Counted from the stretch's first letter, positions 48,993-62,616 are shown. The stretch: 64,000 nt of DNA from Calliopsis andreniformis (GCF_051401765.1 NC_135071.1:10146961-10210960); one strand, 5' to 3'. Notes: generated from the letters alone by a model not told the origin. Program-made: numbers and translations.

Positions 48993-51900
48993 ATGATGAA
49001 GTTCAAGCAACAGGGGCTAGTCGCAGACTTGATGCCCAATATAAAGCTGATGAAACTTTTTGGGCACTTTCTATTCAATTATACCGAAGATAGTTCTTCA
49101 AAATACCTTCAGAAGATTTATGCTGTAGTAAGCAATATCAATGAAATTTCATCTTATGTGGAGACTCCCATTATAATTATCATGGATATTGAATGAACTT
49201 AAGTGATTTTGTGTGACCTTGGAAGACCCACATGCTACGAGTCCATGGACTCGTCTCGAACTGAATTACAGTATCATATATTAAAGTATTATAATTTCTT
49301 CTAAAAAGCAAAAGTCATTTTACATTCTGAAGAATATGGATCTATTACAATGGAACACCTTAGATATTTCTAACAAAATTTTAACTTCACTTAAAATTCA
49401 TAAAATGATTAATTTGTCGTCAGGTGCATCTAGTGTTAATTCTACTACAGTTTGGACTATGCGGCATAAATTTAATGCTCGAAAGCGACGATGTGGACAT
49501 CTTGACAGCGAACACGATCACAATGCTCTTCTTCACGCACAGCATAGTGAAATTAGTTTACTTCGCTGTCAGGAGTAAGCTGTTTTACAAAACCTTCGGT
49601 ATCTGGAACAATCCGAATAGCCATCCTCTGTTCGCGGAGAGCAACGCTCGGTATCACCAGATCGCAGTGAAAAAAATGAGAATATTATTAATGGCAGTCG
49701 TAGGCGCTACAATGCTGTCTGTATTCTCTTGGACCACCATTACGTTCCTCGGTGACTCTATGAGGAAAGTAGTTGATCCCGTCACGAACGAAACCACATA
49801 CGTCGAGGTAATATATAATAAAGCATACTCTATTTATAAGGTGGTCCTTTTTTAAATTAATTTTCTGCGACAAGAATATGAAAGAGAGGAATACTAAACG
49901 AAGATGCGTTTTCTGATTTTATCAGATACCAAGGCTGATGCTGCCTTCTTGGTACCCTTTCGACGCCAGCCATGGAACAGCGCATATCTTTGCCCTCGTA
50001 TTTCAATTTTACTGGCTGGTATTCACCATGATGGACGCAAATCTCCTGGATGTGTTATTCTGTTCGTGGTTGCTCTTCGCTTGTGAGCAAATCCAACACT
50101 TGAAGAACATCATGAAGCCTCTAATGGAATTCAGCGCAACATTGGATACTGTTGTGCCGAACAGCGGAGACCTATTTAAGGTAAACTTTAATTTCTTTTA
50201 AGAAAACGAGACTCAGTGATATCAGGTTCACTGTTAAATTAAAAGTGTCTCTGGTGCTTAGGCTGGTAGCGCAGACCACCTTCGAGATCAAGACCCACCG
50301 CCTCCACCACCCACGCCGCCGCAAGGTGAAAACATGCTAGACATGGATCTTCGAGGGATATATAACAACAGGCAAGACTTCACAACGACTTTCAGAGCTA
50401 CTGCTGGAATGCAATTCAATGGAGGCGTGGGGCCAAATGGATTAACGAAGAAGCAAGAAATGCTGGTCAGGAGCGCCATCAAGTACTGGGTCGAGAGGCA
50501 CAAACACATTGTGAGGTAAACGAATTTGATATAGCACTTATTAGAAACTCGTTACTACTTGTTACTGCAATTCCATTCCCATCTTCTAAATTCACTTTTG
50601 AATAAAATACGTCTGTCGCGATAACGATAAGAGTAATCTTCGGCTTCGTAAATTTGATGAGAGACTTCAGTTGGACTAATAATCTTGGTGTATAAGTAAA
50701 TGAGCGTAATCACCACGGCATGTATTTCCCCGGAACTTTTCATTGACTTTTTGTGTGATATGGATGATATGAACGGCTATATGCGTATAGACGATCAGTA
50801 AAGTTTGTGTTATTCACCTGAAGGCTTTCAGTGAACACAATTAACGGAGGCAATTAAATTTCTTCCAAAGTCAAACACAAAAAGCCATAAAAAAATGAGA
50901 CTGAGAAAAAAAATTTGTGAACCAGTTTTATATTTATTATTTAGACAAATTGAGAAAGGGCAGTGGTAGTCAGTTTAACGTAAGAGCAACGTTTGTTCCA
51001 GCATTAACAGATAATTCGAGTGAAGTATGTTTTCCGTGGTGTATAGACGCATATAAAATCAATATTCTGTTTACTTGGAGTATTCTACTGCTTAATATAG
51101 TCTTAAATAAAATTCATTGTTCAAAATTCAATTCAGTAGGTATTTATACAATTCGATTAATAATGCATTCCACCAATTTGATATACTTCAAAATATTTCT
51201 AAGAGGAAAAAGATTCCTGAAATCATCCGTTTTTAATCACAGTACTTTTAAAATATTTACATTATTTTAAAATAAAATTCTACATAAGGATATGTAAAAA
51301 CAATTGCATCCATCTATTCGTGGGTTAGTTCCTAATTAATCATAACTTCTCGCTCAAAAACTCTTGGAAACTAATTTTCTGGACCAGAACCAATCACTTT
51401 CTCCAGTCGTAGATTTCATTTGAAGTAATGAGCCTCAGTAAAATTGTCATCCTTTCCCTTTGGAAGCACAGAAATCTTAGAAAATGAGCAAATGTGAATA
51501 GATGTTGCATGAGTTACGCAGTAAGTCTGGGAGAAGAAAAAGAACCTAGCGTTTTCTGTGTACTTCGTCGTCGCAGGCGACAGAGAAACAGGGGGTGCAT
51601 GTGTTCCCACGGTGGTGAAGTATTTATTCTAAGAGAACACGATATTGACCGCAACTGGGGCTGTACCGTGCCGACCGGACAATTTATTGGACAATTCAGA
51701 GGTTATACATCCACGTTCACGTGAAAACCGGTATACGTGTCTAACACGTGAATGTACGCGTTCCTTTCGCGGCCTGAACGTGCTCGATGTTTGCTCTTCG
51801 ACCTCCAGAAGAAATCCTATTCAACAAATTCTTAAGGGAACATGAATCGAAACCTGTTGCCTAAACGCCCCTATAATGATGTAATTTTATTTTTCATCCC

Positions 51901-53280
51901 TTTGCTGATGGAAATTCGACTTTTAATATGATAGAGTAAAATTTTAAGGATTTAAGGGATGTATGAAGGAATAGTACAGCAGTGGCTATTGAAATAGCAC
52001 GACCTTACAGATATCAATGCTTTTGGTCTAACTGCCACATGAGAAATAATCGTCTGTGATATTTGTCATGAATATATAATAATTCCTTTTTATTATTAAT
52101 TTAGATATATTTAGGTATCACATTTATAATTATACTTTCATATTCAAAGAAAGTATTTTCAGCGAGTGTTGCAATTTTATGGGTCAGTACTGCAATGGTC
52201 TGACCACCGATGATCCCTTTCTACTGTCACTCTGAAGCTAAACATTCTTAAGATTCCGGAGCACGAATAATTGGTTAAAATTCGAAGTCAATTTTACTAT
52301 AGATATTCTTATTATATTTTTTCAGACTAGTCACTTCTATCGGTGATGCATACGGTGTCGCTTTACTGTTACACATGTTGACCACAACTATTACGTTAAC
52401 ATTGCTTGCGTACCAAGCAACGAAGGTAACAATTCTTAAACATAGTTTCATTGAAATAATTCTTTCTACTTAAAAAACACACTTTTACGTCAGCTAAGGA
52501 AGAACACTTAACACTACTATTTTCACAAGAGAACTATGTGTTTTCATTCGTAGATCCATACAGTTGATACCTACTCAGCATCTGTAATAGGCTACGTGTT
52601 GTACACTCTTGGTCAAGTTTTCATGCTCTGCATATTTGGGAATCGTTTGATTGAAGAGGTACGTATAATTAATATAAAACAAAAAGAAGTAAGCCACGCC
52701 CTGAAGAGTAATTCCACAGTGTAATAATCCCTGAATATGGAGGCTTACAATCCGTTCCCTTAGAGCTAGCAAGCAGCTTGGGAAAACAAGACTACACTTG
52801 CTCTTGAATCAATGCCAACTGAATGGTAGCCAAGAATGGAGAAAATATTGTATTGAACTCCTTTGCGTTAAAATATACTGATTTTGTATATATGTAATAA
52901 TATCTATTGTGTACAGAGTTCCTCGGTCATGGAAGCAGCATACTCCTGCCACTGGTATGACGGTTCGGAGGAGGCAAAAACTTTCGTACAAATCGTCTGC
53001 CAACAATGCCAGAAAGCGATGTCGATTTCGGGAGCAAAGTTCTTCACTGTGTCCTTGGATCTTTTCGCCTCGGTAAATAATATGCTTTAAATTTGTATCA
53101 GTATTACATTTTCGATTTTTAACGATTTTCATTAGAATATTCGGTAGCGTTTATTATTCCTAATTAATTGGGAGATTTGGATTGTAAATTATATCAAAAA
53201 ACTTCTAACATAAATGTTCACCCCAATAGGTGTTAGGAGCTATGGTAACCTACTTCATGGTGTTGGTGCAACTGAAGTGA
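48993..53280 (+). CDS. Orco: Odorant receptor co-receptor
   Basis: Orco is the obligate seven-transmembrane subunit that pairs with ligand-specific odorant receptors to form ligand-gated cation channels in olfactory neuron cilia. Exons are 48993-49127, 49424-49807, 49926-50180, 50262-50515, 52326-52425, 52554-52658, 52917-53072 and 53230-53280 (TGA), all phase-matched. Length is 479 residues from the first ATG, or 478 from the second (48996), which matches the family start [16 protein letters not shown] and is the likely start. Diagnostic blocks are ESDDVD...[54 protein letters not shown], the calmodulin-binding [12 protein letters not shown] at about 330, [11 protein letters not shown] in TM7 and the conserved C-terminus [17 protein letters not shown]...VLVQLK. 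Exon 4 has a proline-rich loop stretch ([11 protein letters not shown]). The exon 6 start ([10 protein letters not shown]) is more variable than the rest. The frame is intact, so the gene should be functional. Confidence 0.98.
50516..52325. other. Orco intron 4 (1.8 kb)
   Basis: The largest Orco intron. Plus-strand frames at 50917-51270 and 51494-51845 carry no odorant-receptor or other domain and are not spliced into Orco. Nothing else was recognised. Confidence 0.6.
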
Positions 53281-56200
53281 ACGTTACGAACACTGATTTT
53301 ACGAGCAAAGGCAAGAACTAGAACGTTGAAGTACATATTGTCGTACTTACCAAACACGAATCTTGTACTCGATCCATCGATTTTATCGGAGGGCAGGTTC
53401 ACAAACACTCAGGTGGACACTCAGGTGACAGTAGAACCAGTTCTGTTAGATAGAAAGATCATCTTTTGTCTTCAAATGCTTCTTAGGAAGTTCGACAAAA
53501 ATGTAGTTCATTGAAAATGAAAACTTCAAGAATAGAACAGAAATTATAACACCGTAAAATATTATTTGAATATATGGCAAATATTGTAGGTGCTTCAAGT
53601 ACTTACAAAGCACTCTGAGTGAGAACCAAGTTTAATCTTGAATCCTAACAATTATTGAAATTACCATTAAATTTTACTTTTAATGAAATCATAACTGGAT
53701 CATGAATTATACAGTGCACAAGTTAATTTGTTTATTATCATCGATACTTAATCAGGTTATTTAATTTCATATAGTTTGAATTATTTTCATAAATTATTTA
53801 CTACCTCTCTAAGAGTACTAATGTTTAGGGTTATAACGTATAATTTTTAATTTTCAAGGAAACATAAAGTGAAGTACATACATATAATACCTGGGGAACA
53901 TTACGCTCTAAATATAATTTGACCTACTTTATTTATGGTTACACTGTTTTATATGGTATTGTGTCAGAATTACGAAAGGCAGAAAAGTAAGAAAAATTTT
54001 TATAAGATTCTATGTATTAAATTTAATATAGCGGAAAAATGTTTAACTTTCAAAGAAGAACAAGCTTGTAGTAGCTCTATCTACAATAATCTTTATCTCT
54101 AAATAATACACCCTACCAATGATGCCTGTGTAAAATCTTTCTTCTGCCAAAGTAATTTTATAAGCACATTATTGGTAACTATTACTATAGACAAATAATT
54201 AGGGTAGATTGAGACATAACAAGATTGGGCCTCACCTCCTTACGACTAGACCATTAGAAGGAATTTGAATACCGTTTTTCATTTTTTGAAATAGTTTTAT
54301 TAATACGAAACGGAACATTTATCAACATGTAAATAGAAACTACACTCAAAATATTTCATTGTTTCTACGCTTAATATATTTCGGGATTGTAGGATAATTC
54401 TGTAAGATAGCATCGTTAATTTTATTAAAATAATTGTAATTCAAATAAAATCACACAAAAAAATTTTGAATAGAATAAATACATTGCTCTACTGTTAAGA
54501 ATGCGTTACGGTTCACAACTCTTTTAGATCTGTTACTTTTTTCGTTGAATATTCACGAGAAAAACGTTCTATGGAAAACAATTTATAGCTGAATTTTATA
54601 GTTTCACATTTAAATATGAAGTATTTTACTTCTAAAATGTCTAAATTTTTTGTTATTTTCTCTGAAATTCTAATCAACTGTAAAATTTGTGAAAACAAAC
54701 AACAGTTTTTTTTTGTCGTCAATTTATAAATATAAAAGCGTTTGGCACATATTTGTCATACTTCACGATAAACAAATTACAATACAAAGTAACGTTTTTT
54801 ATCTCTTTATAGGATAGCGTACAAAATGTAAAAATGCTATTGCAATAGGAATAACAGACTTTAACCCATTCGCCTCAAATGACGACGACAGCTCGCACTG
54901 TACACCTACAAAATAAATAATTTCGAGTTTCAGACTATTTAGTTATCAAGCATTTAAATATGAAGCGAATGGGTTAAAAATAATTTTATGTTTGTGATTA
55001 TTGTACAATTAGGTTTTATCAGGACTTTATCTGTAAACTTTTAATTAGAAAGTAAGCTTAAACAAAGTTAATGTGTTTAATTAAACTCATTAATGGAACT
55101 GTACATGTTTCGTGAATTAAATAATTATATTATATTATTATAAACAATTTTTCTCTATACATTTTATAAAATATTATTATGAATATTAATTGTCTTGCTA
55201 TAAAGTGTTTCCTTTTTATTCCCATTCAGTATGAATACAATTCTTGGTCCAAAAAATAAAATAAACAGAAAATTAAAGAAAAACAAATACAACATAAAAG
55301 CTTATAAAAAATATGATATATTTTACAAGCAAAAAAGAATATTTCCAAATATGTTCCATTTCATTTTTTAAGGAACTTCTGCTATTTTGTAAAACCAAGG
55401 TTCCTTTCCAAAAAAATCTTCCTGAGACATTCAAATACGAGTATGCTGGAACTCCCCACTAACGATCAGAGTTCAGCTTTACCTTTATTCTGAAGTATAA
55501 TCCACTTTGCACAAGAGCATTCTTGGCACAGCGGTTAAGTGTCCCACTGTGCAGTCATTGTCAACCTTTCTGGACTTTGGTACATCGTTGCTCTTACATT
55601 CTGTCATAGAAAAACTGTAATTCTTCACTGCCCATATTGACAAAATTTTTACTAATTATCCTTCTAGGCGCCCAAATACCTATCATCAGCAAACATTTAT
55701 CCACTTATTAGTGTAGCAGGAAGTGCAGCTTAGAAATCAGCGTGACGGAAAGAAATTGGCGCGAAGCTGAGCTTCTACGCGCACGCTCAAACTCCGTCGG
55801 TAGCTTCGATCGTCCAGGGGTCGACATCGTCGTCCACCGACCAGCTTTCCCTCGAGCGTGATGCTGGTCGTGCTCCCCTGTTTTCCAGCTCGTTCGCTTG
55901 TTTCGTGACAAAACGGGGCGCGTTTAATGCGTGAACACAACTCGGAGGCTCCTCCAGGGTGTCTTCACGCTGCTCCTCTCCTGGATACCTTGGATCGCGG
56001 CTGGACCTCCTTATTGGAGGAGACGAGTCTACGGAGAGGAGCACGGAGATATCGTCCTAACCAGTGAATTCGTTCGACACAAGTTGCCCAAAATTTTATG
56101 ACAGAACACGCGATCAATGGACAACCATGTCGCATGTTCAAGTTGTCGAGATGATCGAACGTGCAGCTGTGCTCGTTGATCGCATCAGCAAAGTATTCAA

Positions 56201-57683
56201 TCGATCACAGAAACACCGTGCGCGCGGCCAGTGATCGTGCAATCATCGATTAAGTTGTTGGGGAAACAGGTTAATGGTACACCGGTGGATGAATACTCGT
56301 CGATAATTCGTCGTTAATAACTCTCCCTATTGGAGGAGAGAGCTTCGTTCAATGCAAAGTGCTCCTTAAGTCTACAGAACCGTGTGTGCAAGCGACTGAC
56401 GAGGTGTTGGACACGCGGAATTGCCGATAGACGTGTTACATAACCGGTACACAAAATAGTTTATAGTAGTTTCTTGAGGAACGTAATTTGTATCCAAGCT
56501 TGACAATAAATAGGAGACTAGCTCGAGGATCTGTGATTGAGCTAATTTCACACCTGAAGAGATGTCTTAAAGTACTGCACATCTGTCGAACGACGTGGGA
56601 AATTCTTGGATGGAAGATAGTGTAAATGCATCGAATTTGAAGTTGGATTGAGGCGACTTGTCTGTGAGAGTGTAGTGATATTCAAGTAAAGATTTGCTCA
56701 ATTTCCCCTGCTCGAGGCAATTACTGAGCACTTTTTGGGATCGTCGATAATCATAGGGACAAAGACTGCGAGCGGCAAGAGGAGGCGAAGCCTCCCGCCG
56801 CAAAAGCACCGTCGTAAGTATTTTCATATTCAAAATCTGCTAATTTTGTGTGTCTAGATGGCTCTTGAGAAACTGCTGTTTATGTCGCGAGTAAATAGTA
56901 ATTAAATAATTTAGTGGTTAGTTAGTATCCAGATCAAGAAGTTTGAATAATACGAAATCAAAAGTACCCCTGAAATATTGAATCACACGATTTTTAATAG
57001 CAGAGGACGCATTCCCAGAATTGTATATCTATAATAAATTCACCAGAAAGAAAATCAATATTGATCAAGTCTGATTCCGTTTATTTTAAGATCCGTTCCA
57101 GGACAAAACAGAAATATGTCCTACTCACAACTAACTCTGCCACACTAAATATCATGATTTATAACATAACAATTCTCTTCCCTTATGTTGCCAGTAATAT
57201 GCCACGATAACGCTTGATAACTGAAAACCGGAATTATATTTTTGTACATGAACAATGCGAGCTGCAATCGTTATTTGAGTTCATAACGGTGCGACGAGCT
57301 CAACTTGTCAAATGAAACGAATGGGTTAGTTACCATCTCCCAAACTGAAAACGAAGAATTGCAGCTAAATAAACGGTCCTAATAAAGAAGATTTGAAACA
57401 GTCCAATAATATCACTTCTCATTGCATTTTTACCTAATTAGATATAAAAAGACTGAAAGATCATAAGAATCCTTGTACGAAGAAAAGCAAGGATGGTAGA
57501 AGTAGAGATGAGTTTATTACGAGAAAAACTAGTGCTGAAGTTCTATCCAAGCTAATGCATAAACAATGAGGAAATCGGTAGCAAATTTAAATAGGAGTCA
57601 GGTGGATTGAAGGGTCACAGGCTCTTGAGGGCGTCAGTCAGTTTCGTTTACTTCTCGGGGTTACCAGCTCTGGAGCAGTAGAG
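53281..57683. other. Intergenic between Orco and RASL10
   Basis: Orco's 3' UTR and AT-rich DNA extend to about 55.6 kb. A GC-rich segment at 55.7-56.45 kb has overlapping frames on both strands (Arg/Ser/Pro-rich on minus) without domains. It may be a promoter-type island of RASL10 or of an unmapped minus-strand gene. Confidence 0.4.
54861..54977. repeat. TTAA-flanked 109-base mini-element
   Basis: TTAA at 54861-54864 is followed by CCCATTCGCCTC. GAAGCGAATGGG precedes TTAA at 54974-54977. The inverted ends match at 11 of 12 positions. The structure is the same in style as 700-1441, with a different and much shorter interior. Confidence 0.7.
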
Positions 57684-57717
57684 TCAGTCGGTTTGCGAGC
57701 TTCGACCGCGCAGGTTG
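57684..57717 (+). promoter_or_regulatory. Inr + DPE core promoter of RASL10
   Basis: An arthropod initiator TCAGTC lies at 57684-57689. Taking its A (57686) as +1, positions +28 to +32 (57713-57717) read GGTTG, which fits the downstream promoter element consensus RGWYV at its required spacing. Transcription from here would give a 5' UTR of about 108 bases before the ATG at 57794. Other TCAGT sites at 57634-57642 lack the DPE. Confidence 0.5.
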
Positions 57718-57793
57718 CAAGGACATCTATTTCTCGCAGATACGATATACCGCGTGCATCTTCGAATTGTGAGGATACAGTGGATTCACATCG

Positions 57794-60700
57794 ATGGATC
57801 GTTCGAAGAAAGAGAACGAGATCCCGAGGCCGATGTTACTCGAGAACAAACAACTGCTGGGTAAACGAATTTCGAAGCATCAGTAAAATGATTTCTTTCA
57901 ATCGGTTTTCGCGTTTTCAATCTGTATTTTTGTAATTCTAAAATATTGTAAATACACTAACAATAATTGTATAATGAAGACGTTAAATAGTGTTAATGTT
58001 GTTACAACATTTTAAAGACACTTGAACTGTTCAAGTTAAATGAAATACCATGAGAAACTCTGCATTTTTTAATAAAATATTTCTGTACATAGACTTCTCT
58101 AAGATATATAAATTTGTTTAACTTTGATACACCTTTTCCAACATCTTCTTTATGGCGTGTGGTAATGGGATATAAAAGGAAAAGAGAAGCATAAAAGCGA
58201 TATAAAAGTAGTATAATGATAGCTTAAATATTTATCCCCAAAAATTTAATCCCTAAATGTAGTTTAGTTCCGAGAATTTTCTTAATTCAGTCAAAAATAT
58301 ACGTTGAATATTACAATTATAGTAAAACAATGTTATGGTATAGATTGTAGAAGGGAGAAGAATAGAGAAACAGAAGGTGAAGATTTACAAATTCATAAAT
58401 TACTTTGTGTATCCTTTAATCTTTCTCTTCATGTAAATTCATTAGGAACTCAATTTTACATTTTATCGGAAAATTTAAACCCTTTTCTGTTTTTACATTT
58501 CTCATTAAAAGTACATACATACTGATCAAAGGAATTGTATGAATCAATTCGAAAACTGCTCGTTATCGCTCAAACGCTACCTCCTCGGAGAACGACTATT
58601 ATATCGGACCCTTTTGTGCTTAGATTCGCAAGAAATACGTCACACAGCTTTGGTCAAAGTGGAACAGGTTTCAGCAGATGTAAAAGTCTGCGAACGTAAT
58701 ATTTTTATGGACGTTAAAGATAACTGATTTTGAACAGCACAGAACATGTGTTACAGGTCATGTGCAAAAATACCCATTTCGTTCATGAATAAGAAACGTT
58801 GCGAGCAAAGTTCCAAGGTAAATGGAAAATATTTTGAGCTACAAGGGCATTACTAAGACAATGTCGAACTGATCATGAATATCTTAAAGAGTATAGAGAA
58901 AAAAGTGAAGATTGACGCAATTCTTAAAATTCGCTAAAGTTCCCAGACTGATAAAAAATAACTTCAAAGTTACTTTAAAGTACAGGATAAAAACCGAAGA
59001 AGGACACAATTCTTAATATTCGCCAAAGTCGCCAATAACATTAAAATAACGAACTTATTATTCCCCCTTATATAACTAGTAAATTCTATAAATCCTTCAT
59101 AGAACTCGATCTGGATTATTTGGAAAGAAGAGGAGGAGAGACCATAACTTGCGAAAACGCCAACAGCGGGTCGAAAGAAGAGGAAAGCCCCGCAGACACT
59201 CTGGATCGTGTCAAAGTTGTTTTCCTTGGTGCACCTGGGGTAGGAAAGTCCAGCATAATTAGGGTAAGGGCTGTTTTCACTGAATAAAATCCATATTAAT
59301 TAATTACTTGACAAAACAAATTTCAAACAGTTTCTACACTCTCAAGCATTTGTGTTGAAAAAAGAAATTTGATTGCACTGAGAACAAATTTTAAAATCCC
59401 TTGTGTCGTGATCAAAAGAATGGAAAAAGAAAAAAATACAGGATTTCTATCTGGTCGGGATGAATATCCTTTTGCGAGATGCGAATGACTTCCGTTAATT
59501 TCCGGAAATAGCTTCCCGTTCTCGCCCCTTGGCACTGTCGTCTCTCGAAGAGATTGAAAGCCACTGAAAGGAAATGTAAGATTCCAAAAGAAGGTTATTC
59601 AATATGCTATTTCTCCATGGAAAAAAGAGATAGACGAGTCTTTTTCATTTTCGAAACCAACAAAAAAGTTCCCTAAATTTTCTTATTTTCGAAGTGCTAT
59701 AGGATTATTTCCATGTTACAGCAATTTGTGTGGAGCGAATTCTCCGAGGAATACAGACCAACCGAACGCAGGGAGACTTTCTATCCCAGCGTGGTACTCT
59801 CTGATCGATTATACGAACTGAAAATCACAGATCTACCAACGATTCCCTATTTCCCGATCAGCACACACCTCGAATGGACGGACTTCCGGTACTATGGTCT
59901 CAGAAGCGCAAATGCATACGTGCTCGTATTCGACTTGAGCAATCAAGACACGTTTCAGGTACCTACATTTCGCACATGTATTTCGAAAGTTGCACAACTC
60001 CAAAAATGCAATTTTCGGAATACAACTATGAATCATTTTAATAAATAAGTATCTACATTCTACACCTCTATTCGTTATAAAAATTTTGTTAAGATCGACC
60101 CTGAGTCTTTTTTGACCTATTCTAATATATACTTTAAAAACGCTTTCTCTGTCAAAATTATGTATTACTGAACATCTAAAGGATGGTTAGATAGTAACAC
60201 GAATGCAAAATATAGAAAACATTATTCTTTATTTATCATTTGCATAGTGTATACACTAAACACTCAGATTAAATCTGACCTAGAGTCAGCCTTTCGAGGA
60301 TTAATTAAATATCGAAATTGTAGAGTTTATTTAAACAACACTTCAAATATAAATTGCATTATCATATGTTATTATTTAAATAATGATAAGAAACTTATTA
60401 GCTAAAACTACTGTTTATATCAATGTTATTTATTTAGTAAGTAATTTTTATCTAAGCCCATAAATGATTTTCTGCTTTCCTTAAAAGACATATTTGTTTG
60501 AATTGTGTCACTTGAAATACATGAAATACATGTGCGATTTCACAATTATTTTCAGAAATGATTGAAATAACTAGGAACACGTACCTACTACAACGCTAAT
60601 TCTCTGTAGTTATTTAAGTAATGCAATTTTGAATTTTGTAGTATATTAGAACGTTACGGGAACAGATTTACGAAGCCCGAGACATGAAGAGTGTGCCCTT

Positions 60701-61126
60701 ATTAGTAGTCGGAAACAAACAAGATGAATTAGCGCCTGCGGCCACTTCCGGAACCAGATACAGGGACATCGTCAATCTTGTACGGAAGCACTGGCGATGT
60801 GGCTACGTCGAGTGTAGCGCTAAATTTAACTGCCGTGTTGTACAGGTATGTTCGATAATAATATTTTTCATCGATAATATTTTTAACTCTGTACGATATG
60901 TATACATAAGTCCTACATAGTAGAATTTCGTGTTAGCGTAAACAGCAAGCTAGTTATCGACCTTAAAAATTTATAAACCGCTAAAATAACGTTGTAATAG
61001 GTTTTTCGAGAATTAATGAAAAGCATCCAAGCAGTCGAAGGAAGACCACCCTCCCCCACCTCTGCACCCTCGCAACCCTTACGATCGCATCCTCATGATG
61101 CTAACGACAAGTGCATTCTTCTCTGA
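57794..61126 (+). CDS. RASL10: Ras-like GTPase, RASL10 family
   Basis: RASL10 proteins are atypical Ras-family small GTPases of the plasma membrane and are poorly understood. Exons are 57794-57860, 59103-59263, 59722-59958, 60642-60845 and 61001-61126 (TGA), all phase-matched, giving 264 residues. The first 22 codons (MDRSKKENEI...) were found by the phase-1 donor CTGG|GTAAAC, which completes the GAA codon opening exon 2. Residues about 62-70 hold the P-loop GAPGVGKSS. The position of the usual switch II DxxG has DLPTIPYFP, which resembles the DFPPI motif of vertebrate RASL10B and identifies the subfamily. NKQD (G4) and ECSAK (G5) are intact, and RGLRS-like LRSANAYVLVFDLS follows. The protein ends CILL, a CAAX box whose last Leu favours geranylgeranylation. 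Loss of the DxxG glycine suggests unusual hydrolysis. The acidic N-terminal extension of about 55 residues is longer than in vertebrates. Confidence 0.93.
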
Positions 61127-61332
61127 CATTGAAACCAAAGAATATTTTGAAATCATACTATTAGAAGAAACTGTCTCTTCCCTTATCATGGAGACCATCA
61201 TTTTTTTACAGCAAGTGTTACTTAAAACCGTATGATACGTTATTGAAAAACTTTTTAATCGAATATTCCAGGTTGAACTAATTTGAAGTTGAATATTAAT
61301 ATACTAAGGGTCCCGTGAAGTAAAATTTTTCG

Positions 61333-61650
61333 ATGCCACGTTTCGTTATTGAGAAAATTAATTTTGAACCTTCGGTTCCTCTAGTTTCACGACTTGTTAC
61401 CAATAATGAGCTTATAGAGCATAAGAAATTAGCTTCTGAAGTTAATTCCGAAGAAGAAGAAATATTTTGGAACAGTCGGTCAAAATTCATCGCCAATTTT
61501 CTCGAGAACGAAACGCGATATCAAGAAACTTCTTTATTTTCGACTTATTTTTTCATGAAGAATCATGAAAGCTCATATTGTGACAGTATTATAAAGGGAA
61601 TCTTGAATATATTTTATGACTTTATGAATCTAAAACTGCTCAGTATGTAA
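61333..61650 (+). CDS. Unrecognised 105-codon frame in RASL10 3' region
   Basis: An uninterrupted frame starting MPRFVIEKINFEPSVPL has mixed, fairly protein-like composition for its first 85 codons, with an acidic patch (NSEEEEIFW). No domain, signal peptide or splice partner was recognised. It lies 206 bases after the RASL10 stop, so it may be 3' UTR sequence read by chance, or a separate small gene. Confidence 0.2.
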   Translation: MPRFVIEKINFEPSVPLVSRLVTNNELIEHKKLASEVNSEEEEIFWNSRSKFIANFLENETRYQETSLFSTYFFMKNHESSYCDSIIKGILNIFYDFMNLKLLSM

Positions 61651-62552
61651 TTTTACTGTGAAAAAAGTAATGCAATCATGTAACAAAATATTTATAAATA
61701 TGTCTTTATAAAATTGACTGCCAAATTTCTTTATATTCATATATAGTTAAGCTCACCAGTCTACAATGTATTCTGGTTTCTCTAATTTAACCTTTCCAAA
61801 TAAATTCATTTAGAAATTACAGCAAATAAAGATCGGTAAAACAAAAGTATATAAAAAAATATGAAAAGGGAACTGAGCTATTAAATTTTTCTACTTTGAT
61901 TTCTATTACTGTATATAGTTCAAAGCATATATATATACTAAAATAAAACCAAGAACCTGTATACGTGTTACAAAATCTTAGTTTTTACGTATTGTTCTAT
62001 CTTTGGTACATTTTGTTCAATTAATCTTTCTTAGATCTTAATTATACCTAAGGTATACAAAACAATTATGATTTTACAATTCATCTTTCAGCAATGCATT
62101 CGGCCTAATAACAACAACATCAACTATAACAATAAACAAATAAATGTAACAATAGCGTGTTATTGAGAGTTACCTCGAATCAAGCAATAGCATGTAATAT
62201 AATATAATTATACTTGTAAGAAGTTAATCATTAGCCCATAAGTGTAGTTGTTGATGATACGTAATATTATACATGGAAATTGTTTATTATTGTTATCATT
62301 TGTACATCTTTTAAGCAGAACGCAATAATAGTGGCTCAATGGTTCAGCAATTATAGTTGGAACAACATCGACTGATCATTCAAGATCCATGACGCATTCT
62401 ATCCCTATAATTATTTAATTGTCCGTCACTTTGTTTGTTTTCTTTCTTATTAAAAGAAAAAAAAAGAAAAGTATTATTGAAATAAGGAAAGTATACTTGA
62501 ATGGTCAATTATTTTTATTCTGACTATAATGCAAAAGGGACTGAATGATTAA

Positions 62553-62616
62553 TCAACCCTTTGAGTGCTGAACGCGCATATTTACATTTGATTATCGATC
62601 AGCACTTAAATGGTTA
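62553..62616. repeat. Hairpin mini-element with AACCCTTTGAGTGCTGA ends
   Basis: TCAACCCTTTGAGTGCTGA at 62553-62571 faces TCAGCACTTAAATGGTTAA at 62598-62616 as inverted arms with about 15 of 19 matches. The right flank is TTAA and the left is a degenerate TCAA. It is probably a tiny TTAA-type element within the RASL10 3' region. Confidence 0.5.

Noticed and set aside
50917..51270. 117-codon frame in Orco intron 4
   Set aside because: Orco exons before and after join directly in phase and give a full-length conserved protein without it; the frame is AT-driven and Ile/Phe/Asn-rich.
55708..56044. Arg/Ser/Pro-rich minus-strand frames upstream of RASL10
   Set aside because: Three overlapping frames in a GC-rich island, none with a domain; more likely promoter-type sequence.
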